From positions 1 through 64,000 of the forward strand of contig PCBK01000078.1 in assembly GCA_002731275.1 (NCBI GenBank): a DNA stretch of 64,000 nucleotides. Direction: 5' to 3'. The position numbers and the translations under genes were made by a program. The notes below the pieces were generated by a model. The model searched no databases. It saw nothing but the letters and a program-made list of their open reading frames with translations, and had not been told where the DNA came from. The number at the start of each line of letters is the position of its first letter. The stretch's first letter is position 1. Of this stretch, positions 45,636 through 55,935 are shown in pieces. The DNA comes from Deltaproteobacteria bacterium (GTDB lineage: Bacteria; Myxococcota_C; UBA6777).

Positions 45636-47225
45636 TTACCCTCCAGGAGTTTGTGTTTCCAGCGACAGCGATCCACTCCCCGCAAATGCAGGCGGTAGAG
45701 ACTCCGCGAACTGTGTCAGCACAGGCCTCAATGAGGACTGAGGATACGTTTCGTGAAATGTCTTCAAGACCGCGAGCAACTCGTCCCTTTGACCTGCCAT
45801 TCGTTCGAGATATGCCAAAAACTCCGAAGGATCGACTTCCCACTCAAGCTCAGGCTCTTCGGAGTGATGAAGCAGCGACAAGACATGCTCAAGTCCGCGT
45901 AGATCATTGCCTTGGATGATGATGTGTAGAGCGATGATCGCGAGTGGTGAGGTGGGCTCTTTGCAACGCTTCATCAGAGGAAGTGTCGCATGCTCCTGCA
46001 GAGAGATCAGTGCCTTCTCGATCACCTCGAATCGTGGTTCGTCAGGATGAAGCGCCTCAAGACACGTGAGAAAAATCTCAGCCGTTTTAGGACTTCGTAT
46101 AGAGAGCAACATCTCGATCGCTTGTTGGACCATTTTCCAATCAGGATCCCACAACAACTCTTCGAGCTGTTTTAACCTCGTGTCCACATGCACAGCACGT
46201 AGTAACTCGAAGGCCAATAACCTGATGGAGGGCTGGTGGGCGTCGAGCGCCTTCTCTATCAGTGACTCATCCGAAGGAACCCCCAAATCAGAGAGCGCAA
46301 CAGCACACAGGATGTGCTCCTGTAAATCAGCTGGTTCTGTTAGCCCTGCGAGATGATTGAGCAAAGGCTCAATGGCTTCAGGCTGTTGTAACAGCGCGAT
46401 CGCGGGGAGGGTTTTGCAGCGAACACGAAGATCGTCGTCTTGGAGAAGTGGCAACAGCTCCTGCAAGAGGGCTGGTGATCCAACCTTTCCCAACGCAAAA
46501 GCACACTCAGCACGTACAAGCGGATGCTCCGACTTCAGGCCTTGTTGATAGTATGGGAGCGCATCTTCATCGGCAATTTGGGCGAGTAAAAGGTAGGCTT
46601 GCTGCTGCGCCTCTCCATCCCAGGTGTCGACAGCTTCACAGAGAGGCGCTGTGGCCTGTTCACCAAAATGCACGATCAGTTGATGCCAAATCTTCTCATG
46701 GGGCTTGGCACGAAACGCATTGATCATCTCACGTAGAGCCGGTGATCCCCACTCGCGGAAGAGAGGCGCGAGGTGTGGTGCAAAAGCAGGTCGGAATTTG
46801 TCCATGATCAAGCCAAGGCTGGGGGTCCCGACCTGTCTCAAAAGCACAACAACCCCTTCGACGACATAAGGATCGTCGCCTTCTTCCCAGAGAAGATCGA
46901 GGAGCGGTGGCACAACGCGCAAACCAAAGTCGAGCAACAACTCTTGCAGACGGAGAATACGAATTTGATTTTGTGAGAGAAACAATTCCTGGGAATATAT
47001 GTTCATCAAACGAGGGATGATGTGTGGCCCCATCGCGAGGATGCGATTTCGATATCGTTCGCGGATCTCCGCGCGAGGGTCCATGACCCCTTGCAGAAGG
47101 GACTCCAAACGAACCTCGGTGCTGTCCCAAACCTCCTCCTCTTCTTCGAGCGGTGTAGGAAGCGTCGATGAGAAAAGGAAAAGGATGAGCAAAACGGCCG
47201 CGACCAAAAATAAGAAGAGTTCCAT
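45636..47225 (-). CDS. Membrane-anchored HEAT-repeat protein
   Basis: Starting at the ATG at 47225 (GGA 8 bases upstream), the first 25 residues form a hydrophobic anchor (MELFLFLVAAVLLILFLFSS), followed by an acidic stretch and then about 450 residues of alpha-helical HEAT repeats (HPLVRAECAFALGKVGSPALLQE... and DDLRVRCKTLPAIALL are typical). An upstream in-frame TTG (47267) would add 14 residues. It is likely a protein-binding scaffold exposed to cytoplasm or periplasm; orientation cannot be told. It is convergent with the dynamin-like gene and divergent from the motility-like run. Confidence 0.8.
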   Translation of the reverse strand: MELFLFLVAAVLLILFLFSSTLPTPLEEEEEVWDSTEVRLESLLQGVMDPRAEIRERYRNRILAMGPHIIPRLMNIYSQELFLSQNQIRILRLQELLLDFGLRVVPPLLDLLWEEGDDPYVVEGVVVLLRQVGTPSLGLIMDKFRPAFAPHLAPLFREWGSPALREMINAFRAKPHEKIWHQLIVHFGEQATAPLCEAVDTWDGEAQQQAYLLLAQIADEDALPYYQQGLKSEHPLVRAECAFALGKVGSPALLQELLPLLQDDDLRVRCKTLPAIALLQQPEAIEPLLNHLAGLTEPADLQEHILCAVALSDLGVPSDESLIEKALDAHQPSIRLLAFELLRAVHVDTRLKQLEELLWDPDWKMVQQAIEMLLSIRSPKTAEIFLTCLEALHPDEPRFEVIEKALISLQEHATLPLMKRCKEPTSPLAIIALHIIIQGNDLRGLEHVLSLLHHSEEPELEWEVDPSEFLAYLERMAGQRDELLAVLKTFHETYPQSSLRPVLTQFAESLPPAFAGSGSLSLETQTPGG

Positions 47226-47415
47226 GTACGTATTCCATCCTGGTCTGGAAGAAGTGTGTTCTTGCAAAACTAAAGGGGTCTGTTCATCATGTCAATAACG
47301 ACCGAATCATTGACAAAGACTTTCGCAGTTTGGTAAGACACGATAATCTCGTACAAAAAGTAAGTTTCTGCGAAGATAAAGCACAATGAAATGTGAACAA
47401 TTACGAATTAATCAG

Positions 47416-47434
47416 TATAATGATAATGATAAAC
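47416..47434 (+). promoter_or_regulatory. Fur-box-like sequence overlapping a -10 element
   Basis: This 19-base stretch matches the classical Fur box (three GATAAT-type hexamers) at 15 of 19 positions by my count. A perfect TATAAT (47416-47421) lies within it, with only a weak -35 (47393). It is 81 bases before the ATG of the first gene of the envelope-machine run, so iron might control it. AT-rich chance similarity is possible. Confidence 0.35.
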
Positions 47435-47514
47435 GAATAGAGCATGAAAGTTCGTGGCTTTCTCTTGTGAAAGTCTCTATCATGCTCGCTTCTCTTGCGT
47501 GCCAAGGAGTAGAT

Positions 47515-48303
47515 ATGCACTCGAAGCGTTTGAAACATCTTCTCTGCTGGATCGGATGTGGTTGTCTGTTGTTCTGTGGTTCTGTTACTTTTGCACAAGG
47601 CAAAAAGGACACGTCTTCAAAAAGCTCCGCAGACAAAAAGACCCCGACGACCACAAGCAAAAGTGCGACAAAGACAGAGAAAAAACCTTCTGCGCCTGTG
47701 AAACCAGCCACCCAAACTCCATCTGGAGCGACCCACAAAACTGCCATCACGGACAAACACCGCTTTAAACTGGTGCGCATTGAAGAAGAGACCAACTCCC
47801 TCAAAGAAAAAATCTTTCGCAGCAAAGCACAGCTGATGCTGTTGCAAGAATCCCTTCTCAACGGCGCGATCTCCACAGCTAAGTTGATCTTGAGCTTTGA
47901 TAACCGTATGGGGAGCGCCTTCTACCTCAAAGAGGTCACCTTCTCGCTCAACGGGACCCCTCTTTACACAAAGATCGATTACAACGGCAGCCTCAACAAC
48001 AAACGCAAGTTTGTCATTTACCAGGGCAGCGTCCAACCCAAACAACACACACTCTCCATCGTCCTCAACTACCAAGGTAATGGCTTTGGAGCCTTCTCCT
48101 ACCTCAACAAATACAAATTCAAGATCCAATCGTCTTACACGTTCAAAGCGGAAGAACGTAAGCAGGTCGAGATCAAAATTGTCGGATACGAAAAGAATTG
48201 GCTGACGACTCCTCTTAGAGAACGTCCAACAGTCCGCTACGATGTGAAGATTCGCAAACTTTCAAGTCGCCCCAAAAAGCTGAAAATTGGCGGCAAAAAG
48301 TAA
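47515..48303 (+). CDS. Secreted protein, first gene of the envelope-machine run
   Basis: The ATG at 47515 has AAGGAG 6 bases upstream and gives a signal peptide with a Cys-rich core (LLCWIGCGCLLFCGSVTFAQ). A Lys/Ser/Thr/Pro-rich linker of about 55 residues follows, then a region with a helical motif (RIEEETNSLKEKIFRSKAQL) and a beta-sandwich-like part (residues about 120-262) with strands such as AFYLKEVTFSLNGTPLYTKI and HTLSIVLNYQGNGFGAF. I do not recognise a named family. It comes just before the large TPR genes of a Glt/Nfs-like cluster, so a periplasmic accessory role is inferred. The frame is open to 47386. Confidence 0.7.
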   Translation: MHSKRLKHLLCWIGCGCLLFCGSVTFAQGKKDTSSKSSADKKTPTTTSKSATKTEKKPSAPVKPATQTPSGATHKTAITDKHRFKLVRIEEETNSLKEKIFRSKAQLMLLQESLLNGAISTAKLILSFDNRMGSAFYLKEVTFSLNGTPLYTKIDYNGSLNNKRKFVIYQGSVQPKQHTLSIVLNYQGNGFGAFSYLNKYKFKIQSSYTFKAEERKQVEIKIVGYEKNWLTTPLRERPTVRYDVKIRKLSSRPKKLKIGGKK

Positions 48304-48369
48304 CATCACAACGTATCATCTTTTCCCGCAATTCATAAAACGCGAAGCCCGAACCTAAAGGCGAACAGG

Positions 48370-50766
48370 ATGAATCTGAACAAGCAGACGACATTTCGCA
48401 AACAACCAAGCTTCCCCTGGGCCCGTGGCCTTTTGATGACCGGTGTGCTACTGCTCACGCTCGGTCATGTCTCCCCCCAGGCACAAGCCCAAGATCTTCA
48501 AAAGCTCCAGGAACAAGTCACACGCATGGAACGACAAATGCGTGTATTCTTGTCGAGCTACCGAAACATCAATCTGAAGCGCAGCAACGTAAGCCTCCGC
48601 AAGCGACTCGCAGACGGGCAGCTCAACTTTTTGCTCAAAGACTACGTCCGGGCGAGCATTATCCTGTTTGATGCGGTAGAAAATAACCCTGGCAACAGAG
48701 GCATCGCCTGGTATGAAGCCCTCTTCTACCTCGCAGAATCTCTTTACCACAACCGCAACTACATCTCGGCCTCAACGCACTACCAAACACTCGTCAAGCA
48801 CAAAAAACGGCACTACGACAAAGCCCTCGTGCGTTTGATGGAGATCGCCGAAAAAACCAATCGCTACCAATGGCTCAACAACTACTTTAACCAGGGCGCC
48901 AGCCTCCCTCCTGGACCGCTGCGCAACAAGATCATCTACCTGCGTGCGAAGGGTCTCCATAGACAAAAAAAGTTTGCACTGTCCCAAGCAGAGTTCCAAA
49001 AAATCCCCCAAGGCAGAGAATGGCCTCGTGCGCAGTACTTCCTCGCGGTTATCAAGCTCCAAACACTCAACAAAAAACAGAGCATCCCCATCGCGATTAA
49101 ATACCTTGAAGCCGCAGCAAACGCTCTCAACACGAGCAGCTTTAAACAACCCAAGCTGCAAGACATCGTCCACATCTCGCTAGGACGGCTCTATCTGGAG
49201 AGCAAAAAGCCAAAGAAAGCGCTCAACTTCTACCAAAAAATCGGTCGAAAATCACACGTCTTTGACCAAGCTCTTTACGAGATTTGTTGGACTTACATCC
49301 GACGCGCCAAAAAAAGAAAAAAACACTCCGAGATCCAAACGGAGTACAAACGTGCGCTTCGTTCTCTCGACCTGTTGCTCGCATTTTTGAAAGAGAGCAC
49401 CTTCTACCCCAAAGCCCAACTCCTGCGCAGTCACCTGTTGTTGCAATTGAGTAAGTACGACTCCGCGATGGGCAATTACCAAAAAATCGTCAAGCGATAC
49501 TCTGGCCTGAGTAAAGAACTCGATAACGTCAACAAGAGTTGGGCGAGTCCGATCAAATTCTTTGAGAAGCTGATCGAGGAAAAACTCGACAAGTTCAGTG
49601 TCGCGTCAGTCTTGCCCAAAGATGCGGTGAAATGGATGAGTTCAGAAGAGACGATGAAGCGCACACTCGTGATGCTCCGTGATCTTCGAGAGATGAGCAA
49701 GTATCTCGTCGACTCCCAAGTCATCATCCAGAAGCTCCAAAGTGCGCTACAAGTGCAGGACAGGATCGCGCTGACCCCGACGCTCAAAGAGGGTCGTGTG
49801 CGCGCACTCGGCATGAGAAGCCAGCTCATCTCCATTCAGGAGAAGCTCAACTCCAAAGAACGCTCCATCCTGTTTCCAAAGGCGACCGCGAGTCAACGAC
49901 AACAGTACAAAAACATCCAAGAGCGCTTGAAGACGCTTCAAACACTGTTCCAACAAACACCACAAAACAGACAAGAGATCCTCAGACGGGCCAAAAGCAC
50001 CGAGACACGTATCATCAATATGCAAGCAAGGCTCCACAAGCTGACATTGCAATTTGACTACAACACCCGCTTTGTCACAGCAGCCCGCAATTGGCTGGCG
50101 ACCAACCCCGAGGCCCAAAAGCTGACGCCCACACAGCGAAACAGTATCTCGTCTCAGATCTCCGAGGTCACACGTAAAAACAACGAACTGGAACGTAAAC
50201 AACAACAGCTCAAACGCACACTAGAGCTCGCACAAGTCCAGTTCGGTAATGTCCCAGTTGGTGCGCAAGACGAGCGCATTCAGACCAAATACAGACGCCT
50301 GCTCAACCGGGAACGCCAAGTCCTCAGCCAGATGAGCAGCAACCTGTCCGCGGATGAACAGCAGACTGTCACCTCGATCCGCAGTCAAACCAATCGTGTC
50401 CGCTCCCTTCAGAAACAGCTCCGTGGCTTTTTTACACTGCTTCGTCGACTGATCTCCCAATACAGCGTGCGTATGCAGAAAAAAGTCCGTGAAGAGAAAC
50501 TCAAAGTCAACCGCTACGAACAACAAGTCAGCGGCCTACGAAACCGTGCCAAACGCCTCGCCTCACGCATCGCATACAACGCCTTTTTGTCCGCACGCAG
50601 CAAGATCAAGAGCCTTGTTTTACGTGCAGATGTCGGTGTAATCGATGTTGTATGGCAGGAGAAACAGACCACGCAGTCCAAGATCAGAAAGCTCTCCAAA
50701 GAGCGAAACAGCGAGCTGCGTGTGCTTGACTCCGAATTCAAGGATATTTTGCAAGAAGTAAAATAA
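48370..50766 (+). CDS. Periplasmic TPR/coiled-coil protein, GltC-like by position
   Basis: A signal peptide (about 1-40, ending QAQAQ) leads to about 300 residues of TPR-type helical pairs (LLKDYVRASIILFDAVENN, ASTHYQTLVKHKKRHYDKAL and KPKKALNFYQKIGRKS) and then, from about residue 420, a very long coiled coil (RQQYKNIQERLKTLQTLFQQ, RNNELERKQ-type segments). It lacks membrane helices. A TPR-plus-coiled-coil protein beside TolQR-type genes fits the Glt/Nfs periplasmic subunits, such as GltC; identity is inferred from content and position. A ribosome site (AAAGGCG) precedes the ATG. Confidence 0.75.
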   Translation: MNLNKQTTFRKQPSFPWARGLLMTGVLLLTLGHVSPQAQAQDLQKLQEQVTRMERQMRVFLSSYRNINLKRSNVSLRKRLADGQLNFLLKDYVRASIILFDAVENNPGNRGIAWYEALFYLAESLYHNRNYISASTHYQTLVKHKKRHYDKALVRLMEIAEKTNRYQWLNNYFNQGASLPPGPLRNKIIYLRAKGLHRQKKFALSQAEFQKIPQGREWPRAQYFLAVIKLQTLNKKQSIPIAIKYLEAAANALNTSSFKQPKLQDIVHISLGRLYLESKKPKKALNFYQKIGRKSHVFDQALYEICWTYIRRAKKRKKHSEIQTEYKRALRSLDLLLAFLKESTFYPKAQLLRSHLLLQLSKYDSAMGNYQKIVKRYSGLSKELDNVNKSWASPIKFFEKLIEEKLDKFSVASVLPKDAVKWMSSEETMKRTLVMLRDLREMSKYLVDSQVIIQKLQSALQVQDRIALTPTLKEGRVRALGMRSQLISIQEKLNSKERSILFPKATASQRQQYKNIQERLKTLQTLFQQTPQNRQEILRRAKSTETRIINMQARLHKLTLQFDYNTRFVTAARNWLATNPEAQKLTPTQRNSISSQISEVTRKNNELERKQQQLKRTLELAQVQFGNVPVGAQDERIQTKYRRLLNRERQVLSQMSSNLSADEQQTVTSIRSQTNRVRSLQKQLRGFFTLLRRLISQYSVRMQKKVREEKLKVNRYEQQVSGLRNRAKRLASRIAYNAFLSARSKIKSLVLRADVGVIDVVWQEKQTTQSKIRKLSKERNSELRVLDSEFKDILQEVK

Positions 50767-50895
50767 ATCATGATCTCGAACAGAAACACGATGTGGAACC
50801 ATTTACCGCAAGACACGACTCATCAACAGGTAAATGCATGCAATCCCACCACCAGAGATACAAAAGCAACCTTCCACACCGTAGGGAGAATAAAG

Positions 50896-53800
50896 ATGAA
50901 TTGGCTCATTTCACGCAAGATACACTGGGCGTTGGCGACGCTCTTGCTGGCCTCCCCTTCGTGGGCAGAAAATCAAAAAAAGTCATCCAATGACGCTTCA
51001 CTCAACTCGACGACGACGGCTTCAGCGACAAAGCCCATCGATCGCGACTTGGAACCCCTCACGGAAAAACAACGGCTTGCCGAGCTCAAAAAGCTCAATA
51101 AAGACAATAAAATATTCAAAAAAGCGGCCCTTGAGTACCTCCGAGAAGTCCGCTCGTTGATTCGCAAGCAATATCGCGAACGACGTAAGTTGATCGTAGG
51201 TGGCTACGAAACAAAAATACAAAAGCTCGAACGAAAAGAAGAACTTGCGCGAAAGAAAGCGATTCAATACTTTATCGCGTTTATCAACAAGTACCCCTCT
51301 CACCCGCGCTTTACTCCCGATGCGATGTACCGACTCGCCGAGCTGTACTACGAAGAAGAATACAACCAGTACCTCGCGCGCTCTCGACAATATGAGAAAG
51401 ATCTCCAACGCTACGACAACAAAGAGATCCCAGACGCACCGATCACACCAAAGAAAACATTCCCTCGCACCATCTCGCGCCTGGGAATCCTCGTCAACCA
51501 ATTTCCAAACTACCGCTTCGCCGCGGGTGCACATTACTTGCTCGGTTACTGTAAAGGAGAAGAAGATCGCGAAAAAGAAGCGATCGCGCACTTCAAGATC
51601 ATCACCGAGCGATACCCCAAAAGCCCCATCATCGCAGAAGCATGGATTCGACTTGGTGAATTCTACTTCCGCTCCAATAAACGCGCGGAAGCCAAGCGCT
51701 CCTACATGCAGGTCCTCAAGTATCCAAAACACCCGATGTTTGACAAAGCACTGTACAAGCTCGCGTGGACCCACTATCTGCTCGACGAGTTTGACAGCGC
51801 AGTAAGCCGATTTGTCGAGCTGCTCGAATTCTACCGAAAAAAAGGCAAAAAAGGTGGTGGCGAGTTGCGCAAAGAGGCGATCCAGTACATCGCGATCAGC
51901 TTCGCCGATGAAAAGTGGGGGAGCCCCGAAAAAGCCTACAAATTTGTCCAAAAACTGGGACTTAAACGACCATACAGCCGCGACATCCTCCTGCAACTCG
52001 CGAAGAACTACAAGACCCAACAAAACTGGGACATGGTGATCGCGGTGAACAAGCGTTTATTGCAGCTTTACCCCTACCATCCCCAAAACCCCATCGTCCA
52101 AGCACAAATCATCCGCGCAAATGAGCAGAAGCGAGACCTCAAAAACGCGCTGCTCGAACGTGACGCGTTGCTCTCCAAGTTCGGCCCTGAATCAGATTGG
52201 CACAAAAAGAACGAGAAGAACCTGCGCGCGATCAAAGAGGTCGACAAGATCCTGAGCAAGAACATCTACCGCACAGCGATCTTCCGCCACGAGAGTTGCA
52301 ATATCTTCCGAAAAAATGCGGACAAGGCCAAAGACGAAGCGGAGCGCCAAACCCTGCTCAATGGAGCGTTAAAGAACTGCGCGCTCGCAGCCAAAAACTA
52401 CCGCGAATTTCTGAAGCGATTCCCCCACCACAAAGAGGCGTACAACCTCACATGGTACCTTGCAGACAGCCTCTACTTTGGAAAGCAATACAAAGACGCG
52501 ACCACGTACTTCAAAAAGGTACGCGACTGGCCAGGTGAGAAGAAGTACTTCGACGAAGCAGCCTTCTCTCTCGTCGACTCTTACGTCCAACAGGTCGGTC
52601 TCGAATGTAAGTCGGGACAAATCAAGAGAGCCTGTGAAGGTGTCGATGAGCCCAAGAAAAAAGACGAGGGGAAAAAGAAGGACGAAGGGAAGAAAAAGAA
52701 AGACGCGAAAAAATCTGAAGATGGCGGTTTTCGGAAGCGAAAGATCACACCTTTGCCCATCCCAGAACTGCAAAAAGAGCTGTTGGGAGCGCGCGAATTC
52801 TTCCTCGATAAAGCCGCAAAAAAGAACGACAAGCGGATCCCTGGACAGCTCTACTTGATCGCGCGGATCTACTATGCATACGACCACATCGAAAAAGCAC
52901 GCAACAGGCTTTGGGACTTCATCAAGAAGTACCCCAAACACACCTTGATGCAAGAAGCAGGTGATACGATCGTCGCGTCTTACAGACGAGAGGGTCGCCT
53001 TCGTCAGATGCTCAAGTCGATCACCAAATTGCGTCGCCTCTCAGGTGGCACGTTTAAAGCAGCCTACGAGAAAAAACTTCGTGTCGGTGTCGCATACATC
53101 GAAGCCAAACAGCTTCAGAAGCAAGGAAAGTGGGTCAAGGCCGCGAGAGCTTACGAAAAAGCGGTCGCGAAAAACCCAAAACACAAAGACGCCCCTGCCG
53201 CGCTGTGGAACGCAGCGTTGATGTTTGAAAAAGCGAACTTGTACGCCTCTGCTCTCCGCCTATACGAAAAGATTGTCCGTGATTACCCAAGATGGAACAT
53301 GGCCGATCAAGCGCTCTTCTTTGTCGCGTACAACGCTGAAAAGTACTTCAACTTTGAAAAAGCCATCCAGGAGTACACAAAGCTCGCGACGGATAGGAAC
53401 TTCCGCAAATCGAAAAAACGTCCAGACGCCCTGTACAATGCGGCATTGCTTCTGGAAAACATGCAGCGATATGGGCAAGCGGCGCGTGCCTATAGCCGAT
53501 ACGCAAAAGAATTCCCCAAACGACCAGACAGTCCAGAGATGCTCTACCGCGTTGCGCTGATGTACAAAAAAATGAAACGAGATGACGCGACGATTCGTGC
53601 ACTCGAAAAATACATCCGTCGCTACAAAAACGACAGCAAACAAGTGCGACGTGTCATGATGTCCTATGGTGAGATCATGGACATGTACGAAAAGCAGGGG
53701 AAAAACGAACGCTTTATGACACGCCAGTACGAGCGCGTGATCAAGGCGTTTGAGAACCTCCAACCCAGCATGAAACCTGTCGACATCGCGTTGACCCGAA

Positions 53801-54435
53801 AATATCCAGCGAAGGCCGCCTTCCGTATCGGCATGAAAACGCACAAGAAGTTTATCGAGTTTGAGATCAAAACGACCAAGCCAAAGCGTCAAAAGAAACA
53901 GCTTGAGAAGAAGATCAAAGGCTACAAAGACGTAGAGACTGCCCTTGGCGAGATCGCCAAGTACAAGTCCCCTCCTTGGTTGTTGTGTGCGATGTACCGC
54001 ATCGCGGAAGCCAAACAAAACATTGTCAAGGTCATCCAAAAAATGCCTTTGCCGAAGATCAGAGGCTTCAGATGGACAGACGAAGCCAAAGACATCTACA
54101 AAGAAAAGCTCGACCAGAGCTATGTCATCCCACTCGAAGACCAAGCCAAGAAGCTGTACCTCAAGACTGTCGCTCGCTCACAGAAGCTGCACTTTGAGAA
54201 CAACTGCACGAACAAAGCGTATGAAGCACTTCACCGCATGGATCCCAACATTCCATTGCCGAAAAAGACATACGAACAAAAGAACTTCGAGCCCTTGTCT
54301 CCGATGCCATTGGTCAAGAGTATTCGCAAGAAGAAGAAGAAAGTCAAAGGCACAGGGGACAAGCTCAAATCAGCTCCCAAACCTCGAAAAGCCCCAGCCA
54401 AAAGGCCAGCAGCGCCAGCAGCGCCGGCAAAATAA
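50896..54435 (+). CDS. Large periplasmic TPR protein, GltD/AgmU-like
   Basis: The ATG at 50896 has GGGAG 9 bases upstream and gives a signal peptide (MNWLISRKIHWALATLLLAS ending SWA). The mature protein of about 1155 residues is nearly all TPR repeats (FINKYPSHPRFTPDAMYRLA, HFKIITERYPKSPIIAEAW and KNPKHKDAPAALWNAALMF), interrupted by a charged Lys/Glu insert (DEGKKKDEGKKKKDAKK at about 595) and a Pro/Ala-rich end. GltD/AgmU of Myxococcus is a periplasmic TPR protein of about the same length that decorates gliding complexes. The frame is open to 50770. The gene is followed by the TPR lipoprotein gene after 63 bases. Confidence 0.82.
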   Translation: MNWLISRKIHWALATLLLASPSWAENQKKSSNDASLNSTTTASATKPIDRDLEPLTEKQRLAELKKLNKDNKIFKKAALEYLREVRSLIRKQYRERRKLIVGGYETKIQKLERKEELARKKAIQYFIAFINKYPSHPRFTPDAMYRLAELYYEEEYNQYLARSRQYEKDLQRYDNKEIPDAPITPKKTFPRTISRLGILVNQFPNYRFAAGAHYLLGYCKGEEDREKEAIAHFKIITERYPKSPIIAEAWIRLGEFYFRSNKRAEAKRSYMQVLKYPKHPMFDKALYKLAWTHYLLDEFDSAVSRFVELLEFYRKKGKKGGGELRKEAIQYIAISFADEKWGSPEKAYKFVQKLGLKRPYSRDILLQLAKNYKTQQNWDMVIAVNKRLLQLYPYHPQNPIVQAQIIRANEQKRDLKNALLERDALLSKFGPESDWHKKNEKNLRAIKEVDKILSKNIYRTAIFRHESCNIFRKNADKAKDEAERQTLLNGALKNCALAAKNYREFLKRFPHHKEAYNLTWYLADSLYFGKQYKDATTYFKKVRDWPGEKKYFDEAAFSLVDSYVQQVGLECKSGQIKRACEGVDEPKKKDEGKKKDEGKKKKDAKKSEDGGFRKRKITPLPIPELQKELLGAREFFLDKAAKKNDKRIPGQLYLIARIYYAYDHIEKARNRLWDFIKKYPKHTLMQEAGDTIVASYRREGRLRQMLKSITKLRRLSGGTFKAAYEKKLRVGVAYIEAKQLQKQGKWVKAARAYEKAVAKNPKHKDAPAALWNAALMFEKANLYASALRLYEKIVRDYPRWNMADQALFFVAYNAEKYFNFEKAIQEYTKLATDRNFRKSKKRPDALYNAALLLENMQRYGQAARAYSRYAKEFPKRPDSPEMLYRVALMYKKMKRDDATIRALEKYIRRYKNDSKQVRRVMMSYGEIMDMYEKQGKNERFMTRQYERVIKAFENLQPSMKPVDIALTRKYPAKAAFRIGMKTHKKFIEFEIKTTKPKRQKKQLEKKIKGYKDVETALGEIAKYKSPPWLLCAMYRIAEAKQNIVKVIQKMPLPKIRGFRWTDEAKDIYKEKLDQSYVIPLEDQAKKLYLKTVARSQKLHFENNCTNKAYEALHRMDPNIPLPKKTYEQKNFEPLSPMPLVKSIRKKKKKVKGTGDKLKSAPKPRKAPAKRPAAPAAPAK

Positions 54436-54442
54436 GAGGCGT

Positions 54443-54469
54443 CAGCGAGTTGATCTTCTCGACTCGCTG
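54443..54469 (+). other. Stem-loop between the two TPR genes
   Basis: An 11-bp stem (54443-54453 with 54459-54469, one G-U pair) with a 5-base loop, 8 bases after the GltD-like stop. No T-run follows, so it is better read as an mRNA-processing or stabilising hairpin than a terminator. Confidence 0.5.
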
Positions 54470-54498
54470 GTGACTTCTGAAGCGAAGAAGGAAACGCA

Positions 54499-55935
54499 AT
54501 GAAACACATCACTTCACCAATCAGCTTTGGGCTTCTCGTGCTGGGAACACTCTTTTGTTTCGCTGGCTGTCCAAACAATAGTGTGCTGAAGCAAAACTCC
54601 GGTAGTGACTCGACGGAGAAGGTGTCTTCCTCGGTGGCTGATGCGTCAGCAGGGACGAGTGCTGCAACACCACCAGAGAAGAAGGTCGTCGTGGAAGCTT
54701 CGGCACCTCCACCTCGCCCACGTCCCGTTGCCACAGGAGGCTCTGTAGAGGAGCAGTTTGAACAGGCAGTGAAGCTCGCGAGCACACAACCTGCTGACGC
54801 GATCAAGCTCTTGCAGGAAGTCTTGAGCAAACAACCTCGCTCACACCAAGCATGGTACAACATTGGCGTGCTTTACGATCGTATGGGGAACATGCCATCA
54901 GCTGAAAATGGCTACAACAAAGCGCTTGAGATCAAGCCCAACTACTTTCCTGCGGTGATCAACCTCACACGACTGTACCGTCGCCAAAAGCGAGATGGTC
55001 AGGCGACGTTGTTGTTACAGCGCAAAGCGAGTCAATTTCCAAAGGAGCTTCGGTACAGAAACGCTCTCATCCATACGTATATCCGAAAGGGTCAGCTTGC
55101 ACAGGCTGAGCAAATGGCGCGCGCCATCCAAAAGAAAGATGAGAAGAACGCCGAAGCGATCATCAACCTTGGGCTTGTTTGGTACAAGCAAGCCAAGTAC
55201 GAACTTGCGAGGACGGCTTTCAACATCGCGAGTGAGACCAACACAAAGCTCGCCACGCCACACTATTACCTTGGACAAACCTACACAAAACTGAAAGATC
55301 AGGTCGCAGCGATAGACAGTCTCAAAAAAGCGCTCACGATCCAGGACGCTTACCCAGAAGCCCACAACTTGCTCGGTGTTTTGCTGATGAAGCAAGGAAA
55401 GGTGAAAGAAGCTCGTGGCCACTTTGAGAAGGCCGTGAAGTTTATGCCTCGCTATTGGGAAGCACGTCTCAACCTAGGGAATGCGCTCGCAGCGCTTCAA
55501 AATTACAAAGAAGCTTCGGCGATTTACCAGAAGCTCATCCAGAGCTTTCCGTACAAAACGTTGGCACACTACCACTTGGGCATTTTGTACTTAGACAAGA
55601 AGGTGAAACCTCAAGGGACACGCGGGACCTCCGGCTATGTGATCCCTGCAGCGATCCAGGGGTCAAAGCGGATCTTGAAGAGGTTGGACTTGATCGCGCA
55701 ATACAACGCAGCAGCCACGTATATCGGAGCGTATGTCAACCGCGCGAGTCTTCCTGCTGATGCACCTGCGAGATCTTACCTCGAAGATGCCGTCAAAAAG
55801 CGGGACAAAGAGAAAAAGCGCCTTCAGCGCACGATCAAAAGGGAGCTCAAACGCTATCTCCGAAAAGCAAACAAGCGTACAGCCCCAAGACCAGCACCAC
55901 GCCCAGCTCCAGCAGCGAAACCAGCGACACGATGA
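54499..55935 (+). CDS. TPR lipoprotein, GltE/AglT-like
   Basis: A lipoprotein signal ends in FAGC (Cys24), followed by a Ser/Thr/Pro/Ala linker to about 75. Residues about 75-420 are TPR repeats (AWYNIGVLYDRMGNMPSAEN, NGYNKALEIKPNYFPAVINL, HYYLGQTYTKLKDQVAAIDS and ARGHFEKAVKFMPRYWEARL), and the C-terminus is basic, Ala/Pro-rich. A TPR lipoprotein of this size directly after a GltD-like gene matches GltE (AglT) in Myxococcus. It is probably anchored to the outer membrane. AAGGAAA precedes the ATG. A 410-base gap follows. Confidence 0.82.
   Translation: MKHITSPISFGLLVLGTLFCFAGCPNNSVLKQNSGSDSTEKVSSSVADASAGTSAATPPEKKVVVEASAPPPRPRPVATGGSVEEQFEQAVKLASTQPADAIKLLQEVLSKQPRSHQAWYNIGVLYDRMGNMPSAENGYNKALEIKPNYFPAVINLTRLYRRQKRDGQATLLLQRKASQFPKELRYRNALIHTYIRKGQLAQAEQMARAIQKKDEKNAEAIINLGLVWYKQAKYELARTAFNIASETNTKLATPHYYLGQTYTKLKDQVAAIDSLKKALTIQDAYPEAHNLLGVLLMKQGKVKEARGHFEKAVKFMPRYWEARLNLGNALAALQNYKEASAIYQKLIQSFPYKTLAHYHLGILYLDKKVKPQGTRGTSGYVIPAAIQGSKRILKRLDLIAQYNAAATYIGAYVNRASLPADAPARSYLEDAVKKRDKEKKRLQRTIKRELKRYLRKANKRTAPRPAPRPAPAAKPATR

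Noticed and set aside
53260-54144. Minus-strand open frame of 294 codons
   Set aside because: It is antisense to the TPR repeats of the GltD-like gene; the Phe/Val/Leu-rich translation is a shadow.
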